DNA of 40,943 nt. It comes from a virus. Each line of letters begins with the position of its first letter. Position 1 is the stretch's first letter. Below are positions 38,369-40,943 of the stretch, piece by piece. Under the pieces are notes generated by a model that had not been told where the DNA came from, ran no database searches, and was given only the letters and a program-made list of their open reading frames with translations. The stretch covers positions 1 to 40,943 of the IMG/VR virus record IMGVR_UViG_3300032180_000021. One strand, given 5' to 3'. A program made the translations under genes and the position numbers.

Positions 38369-40386
38369 GGGATGGCGCGTCGCGGCGAGGGGCGCGCCGT
38401 GATGAATGTGGTCCCGCCGGGTGATACCGCGGTGTTGGCGCCGGCCGGAAATTCACCGGGCGCGAGCTGCTCGGTGGCGAACAGCGCCGCCACGCAGGAC
38501 TCCAGCCCCTCGATCAGCGTGCGGTAGGGCCCGCGCTCGGGTTCGGAGCTGCGGTTGCGCGCGTCGTGGTGCGAGGGATAGCAGTAGCCGCCGGCGAGCG
38601 CGTTAGCGGTACTCCTCGCAGAGGCATCCACGCGGAACAACCGAGACCGCCGGCTCTCGGTTCGGATCGTAGGTGATAACGAGCCCCGCGCGGCCGCGAC
38701 ATAGGCGCCGCGCTGCGGGGTCAGTTTCAGTTTCCGCATGGCATGCACGAGCGGCATGCGCTCCGCCTGGTCCAGCTGGTCCGCCGGCACCCAGGTCGCA
38801 AGCCGGTGGTTTGGATATGCCGCCTTCACCAGCGCCAGGATGTCGGTGAGGAACTCCTGCGCCGGGATCGAGCTCACCCAGTCCTGCAGCACGTTCATCC
38901 GCTCGCCCATGACATTCAGCAGCACCGCCGTGCACTCGCTCGAGCTCGCGTTCAGCGCAAGGGCCAGCGGGGTAGCGGCATGCGGCTCGTAGCCGCTCAT
39001 CAGGTTCCATTCGCCGAACTCCTCGTAGACGGGCGTCCCCGCGTACACGCGCAGCACGTAGGCGAGCGCGTTCAGCACGTCGATCCGCCCTTTCGGAAAA
39101 TTCACGATCGCCGCCCACAGCGAGGGGTGCGCGCTCTTCCCACCCACCAGCACGATGTCGCCCGCTCGGAAAAACGGCTGCAGCCCCATGATGAAATTCA
39201 GCTTGTCGCGATCCTGCGGTGCGTTCAACGCCTTCAGGTCGATCGCCATCCCCCGGCGCATCATCTCCGCGCGCATCGGCTGCAGCAGCCACTCATCGAG
39301 CGAATTCTTCTCGATCGCCACCGCGGACAAACCCAGCCGCCGGTGATCGTCGAAACAGCGTCGGATGATCTCGTCGGGCTTCAGGTACTCGTTCCCCGAC
39401 TCGTGCACGTACACCTTCGTCCCCAGGCGCGACACCACCACGCGGCCCGTCGGACACGATGCCCCCGGCGCCGTCGTTCTCGCCGGATCCATGATCAGGA
39501 TCTTCGGCATCCAGCTCGCCGGCGCCACGTCCATCGCGACGATCTGCGTCTCCTCGAACGTGGAGCCCGCCTCGCCCGAGCCGATCAGCATGTACTCCTG
39601 CAGGAACTCCCGCAGCATGCCGTCGCGCTCGTACATCGCCTTGCGTTTGCGCACCCACTCGATCGGATAGCGCTCCGGCCACGAGGGCCGCGCCGCCGGA
39701 TCATCGATGTCCCTATCCGCGATCGGAAATCGACGCGACACCCACTCCGGCGACTCGCGCAAGCGGTTCACCATGCAGTCCTTCGCCAGCGGCGTCCCCA
39801 CCACCCGAATCTTCCCCCTGTCCTTGTCCATCGCCGGCAAGAGTTCCATGTACAGCTTCTTCATCGTCCGATCGACCGACGCGCTGTCACGCACCATCGA
39901 GCGGTTCTCGATGTCGTCCAGAAACGCCCGGTCCGGCCGCGCATCGTGAAACTTGAACGAGCGGAACTCCTGCTCCCACCCCAGCGCCTCCACGTACACG
40001 CCGTTCGCGAACAGCGCCGTGTTCTCGTTCCAGATGTCCCCCTTCAGCCGCCCGAACAGCTGAGCGAGCTTCGCGTTCTTCACCGCCTCGTGCTTCACCG
40101 CCTCCAGCCGCTGGCAGGCCTTCGTGTACGTCTCCCCGATGATCAGGCAGTAGCGAAAGTTCCCGAACGCCGCCTCCGTCAGCAGAAACTCCTCCGCCAG
40201 CGTCGACTTCGCGCACTCCCGAAAGCCCTCGATCAGCACGAACGGCTCCGCGCACCGCCACAGGTCCACGATCTCCACGTGGAACGCCGGCGACTCCTGC
40301 GGGTGGCGGTGCGCGAACAGCACCCGCGAGGCGACCGCCCGGTCCCGCGAGATCTCGGCGAGCAACGCGCGGTCGGAGAGCGCCAT
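38365..40386 (-). CDS. Large terminase subunit with extra C-terminal domain
   Basis: A 673-aa packaging motor. The frame opens far upstream, but ATG 40386 overlaps the previous stop (TGATG) and begins the conserved part. ATPase: atypical Walker A EGFRECAKST (53-62) and Walker B AFLDDIE (E160). Nuclease (RNase H fold): IMD with D300, E359 and D436 in RIDVLNALAY. After this comes a second region (about 472-601) with a similar strand order and the ending ANALAGGY, but no catalytic Asp: LALNAS stands where IMDPAR would be. A Pro/Arg-rich tail follows. The unusual length fits a degenerate repeat of the nuclease fold. Confidence 0.85.
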   Translation of the reverse strand: MALSDRALLAEISRDRAVASRVLFAHRHPQESPAFHVEIVDLWRCAEPFVLIEGFRECAKSTLAEEFLLTEAAFGNFRYCLIIGETYTKACQRLEAVKHEAVKNAKLAQLFGRLKGDIWNENTALFANGVYVEALGWEQEFRSFKFHDARPDRAFLDDIENRSMVRDSASVDRTMKKLYMELLPAMDKDRGKIRVVGTPLAKDCMVNRLRESPEWVSRRFPIADRDIDDPAARPSWPERYPIEWVRKRKAMYERDGMLREFLQEYMLIGSGEAGSTFEETQIVAMDVAPASWMPKILIMDPARTTAPGASCPTGRVVVSRLGTKVYVHESGNEYLKPDEIIRRCFDDHRRLGLSAVAIEKNSLDEWLLQPMRAEMMRRGMAIDLKALNAPQDRDKLNFIMGLQPFFRAGDIVLVGGKSAHPSLWAAIVNFPKGRIDVLNALAYVLRVYAGTPVYEEFGEWNLMSGYEPHAATPLALALNASSSECTAVLLNVMGERMNVLQDWVSSIPAQEFLTDILALVKAAYPNHRLATWVPADQLDQAERMPLVHAMRKLKLTPQRGAYVAAARGSLSPTIRTESRRSRLFRVDASARSTANALAGGYCYPSHHDARNRSSEPERGPYRTLIEGLESCVAALFATEQLAPGEFPAGANTAVSPGGTTFITARPSPRRAIP

Positions 40387-40787
40387 CAGTTCCTCGCGCT
40401 CGACCCGGGCCCCGGCAGCGTCCCCAACGGCGCCGCCACCCCACTCCCCATCACCGTCCTCGCCCACCTCGCCAGATACCCGCACTCCAGCATCTGACTC
40501 CCCAGCAAAATCGCCTGCTCCGCCGACATCTGAATCCGCTTCCCCTCCGTCCCGCTCACCACGTTCAACACCACCCCGCGGATCTCCCACCCGCACGTCA
40601 ACACCGCGTCCGGCACGCCCGCCGGCTGAACCGCCGCCGCTCCCTTCTCCCTGCATGCCGCGCAGCAATACCGCCCGTCGATCAACTCCACCTGAAACAA
40701 CGGATCCGCCATCGACGGCCCAGTCCCGCAAACCTCACACGGCCTCAACCCAAACCTCGCCCTCTCGCCTTTCACCTCATCTGCCAT
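40386..40787 (-). CDS. Zinc-finger-like protein preceding terminase (133 aa)
   Basis: A 133-aa protein with C17-x-x-C20 and a C-C-A-A-C cluster at about 41-45, a probable four-Cys zinc site. The second half is helical (MSAEQAILLGSQMLECGYLA). It starts at ATG 40787 with GGAAGG upstream and overlaps the terminase start. Position matches a small terminase or packaging accessory factor, but the sequence does not resemble the usual small subunits. Confidence 0.65.
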   Translation of the reverse strand: MADEVKGERARFGLRPCEVCGTGPSMADPLFQVELIDGRYCCAACREKGAAAVQPAGVPDAVLTCGWEIRGVVLNVVSGTEGKRIQMSAEQAILLGSQMLECGYLARWARTVMGSGVAAPLGTLPGPGSSARN

Positions 40788-40827
40788 TTTCCCGTCACCT
40801 TCCAGTTTTCAGCGTTTTGGAGCGCGG
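40788..40827. other. 5' leader of the late arm
   Basis: Forty bases between the first late gene and the terminal repeat. It carries the RBS but no convincing promoter. Any late promoter must lie further right on the circle, inside the repeat or at 117-392, or transcription comes from the left early arm. Confidence 0.4.
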
Positions 40828-40943
40828 ATCCGGAGAGGGGGCTCACCTCGAAATCGCACGCCCCGTCCGGGTACCCCCAGGTGGTCCCCAAGTTTGTTTC
40901 CAGGGATTCTGCGCTGCATCAAGACAACTTTCGGATCAATAGT
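40828..40943. repeat. Terminal direct repeat, right copy
   Basis: Copy of bases 1-116; the single difference is A at 40927 instead of G at 100. Confidence 0.95.

Noticed and set aside
38743-40497. Rightward 584-codon frame opposite the terminase
   Set aside because: Composition typical of an antisense frame in a GC-rich gene; the terminase motifs on the other strand are clear.
40387-40731. N-terminal extension of the terminase frame
   Set aside because: Gly/Arg/Val-rich shadow of the Cys-bearing upstream gene; conserved terminase sequence starts at 40386.

Overview
The window looks like one essentially complete, roughly 40.8 kb, GC-rich (about 60 percent or more by eye) genome of a temperate, short-tailed (podovirus-like) tailed phage of a Pseudomonadota host. 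The first 116 bases recur at the very end (40828-40943) with one mismatch, so the contig is either a circular map or has a short direct terminal repeat. Evidence for temperate podovirus: tyrosine integrase beside a tRNA-Ser-derived attP, a divergent repressor/Cro-like switch with palindromic operators, a large terminase, a P22-size portal, scaffold plus N4-gp56-type major capsid protein, P22 gp4-like and gp10-like tail-plug proteins, three ejection-type proteins, and no tape measure or tail tube.

Layout. (1) 393-4095, leftward early arm: Cro-like HTH, CII-like HTH, a 94-aa protein, a VRR-NUC nuclease, three small proteins and a RepA-like helicase/ATPase; one rightward signal-peptide gene (3120-3449) sits inside it. 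(2) 4096-4735, control region: two near-identical promoters facing outward, each with an 18-bp palindromic operator in its 17-bp spacer, flank a short repressor lacking a peptidase domain. (3) 4736-11687, rightward early arm: small early proteins, RecE-like exonuclease plus RecA-fold (Sak-like) ATPase, a repeat-bearing DUF6745-type protein, small proteins, an HTH-HNH protein, an excisionase-like protein and integrase; then attP (11697-11738). (4) 40787 down to 11812, leftward late arm: terminase, portal, HExxH metallopeptidase, tail fibre, lectin-like protein, virion proteins, scaffold, capsid, head-tail proteins, lysis genes, then a 2-oxoglutarate oxygenase, a cupin, three ejection proteins, a PurD-like ATP-grasp ligase and an HTH protein. 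On a circle the left early arm runs straight into the late arm, so late expression may depend on read-through across the 0.43 kb gap around the map ends.

Genes are packed with stop/start overlaps (ATGA, GTGA, TGATG, TTGA), and GTG or TTG starts are frequent. The parts that most deserve a second look are the twin operator-promoters, a second shared palindrome at two late promoters, a 12-bp coding VNTR, a terminase with a probable degenerate second RNase H-like domain, a basic/hydrophobic N-terminal tag shared by several virion proteins alongside a virion-operon metallopeptidase, and the enzyme set (ATP-grasp, Asp-hydroxylase-like oxygenase, cupin) embedded in the ejection-protein block. All family names are from reading motifs; no database search was run.
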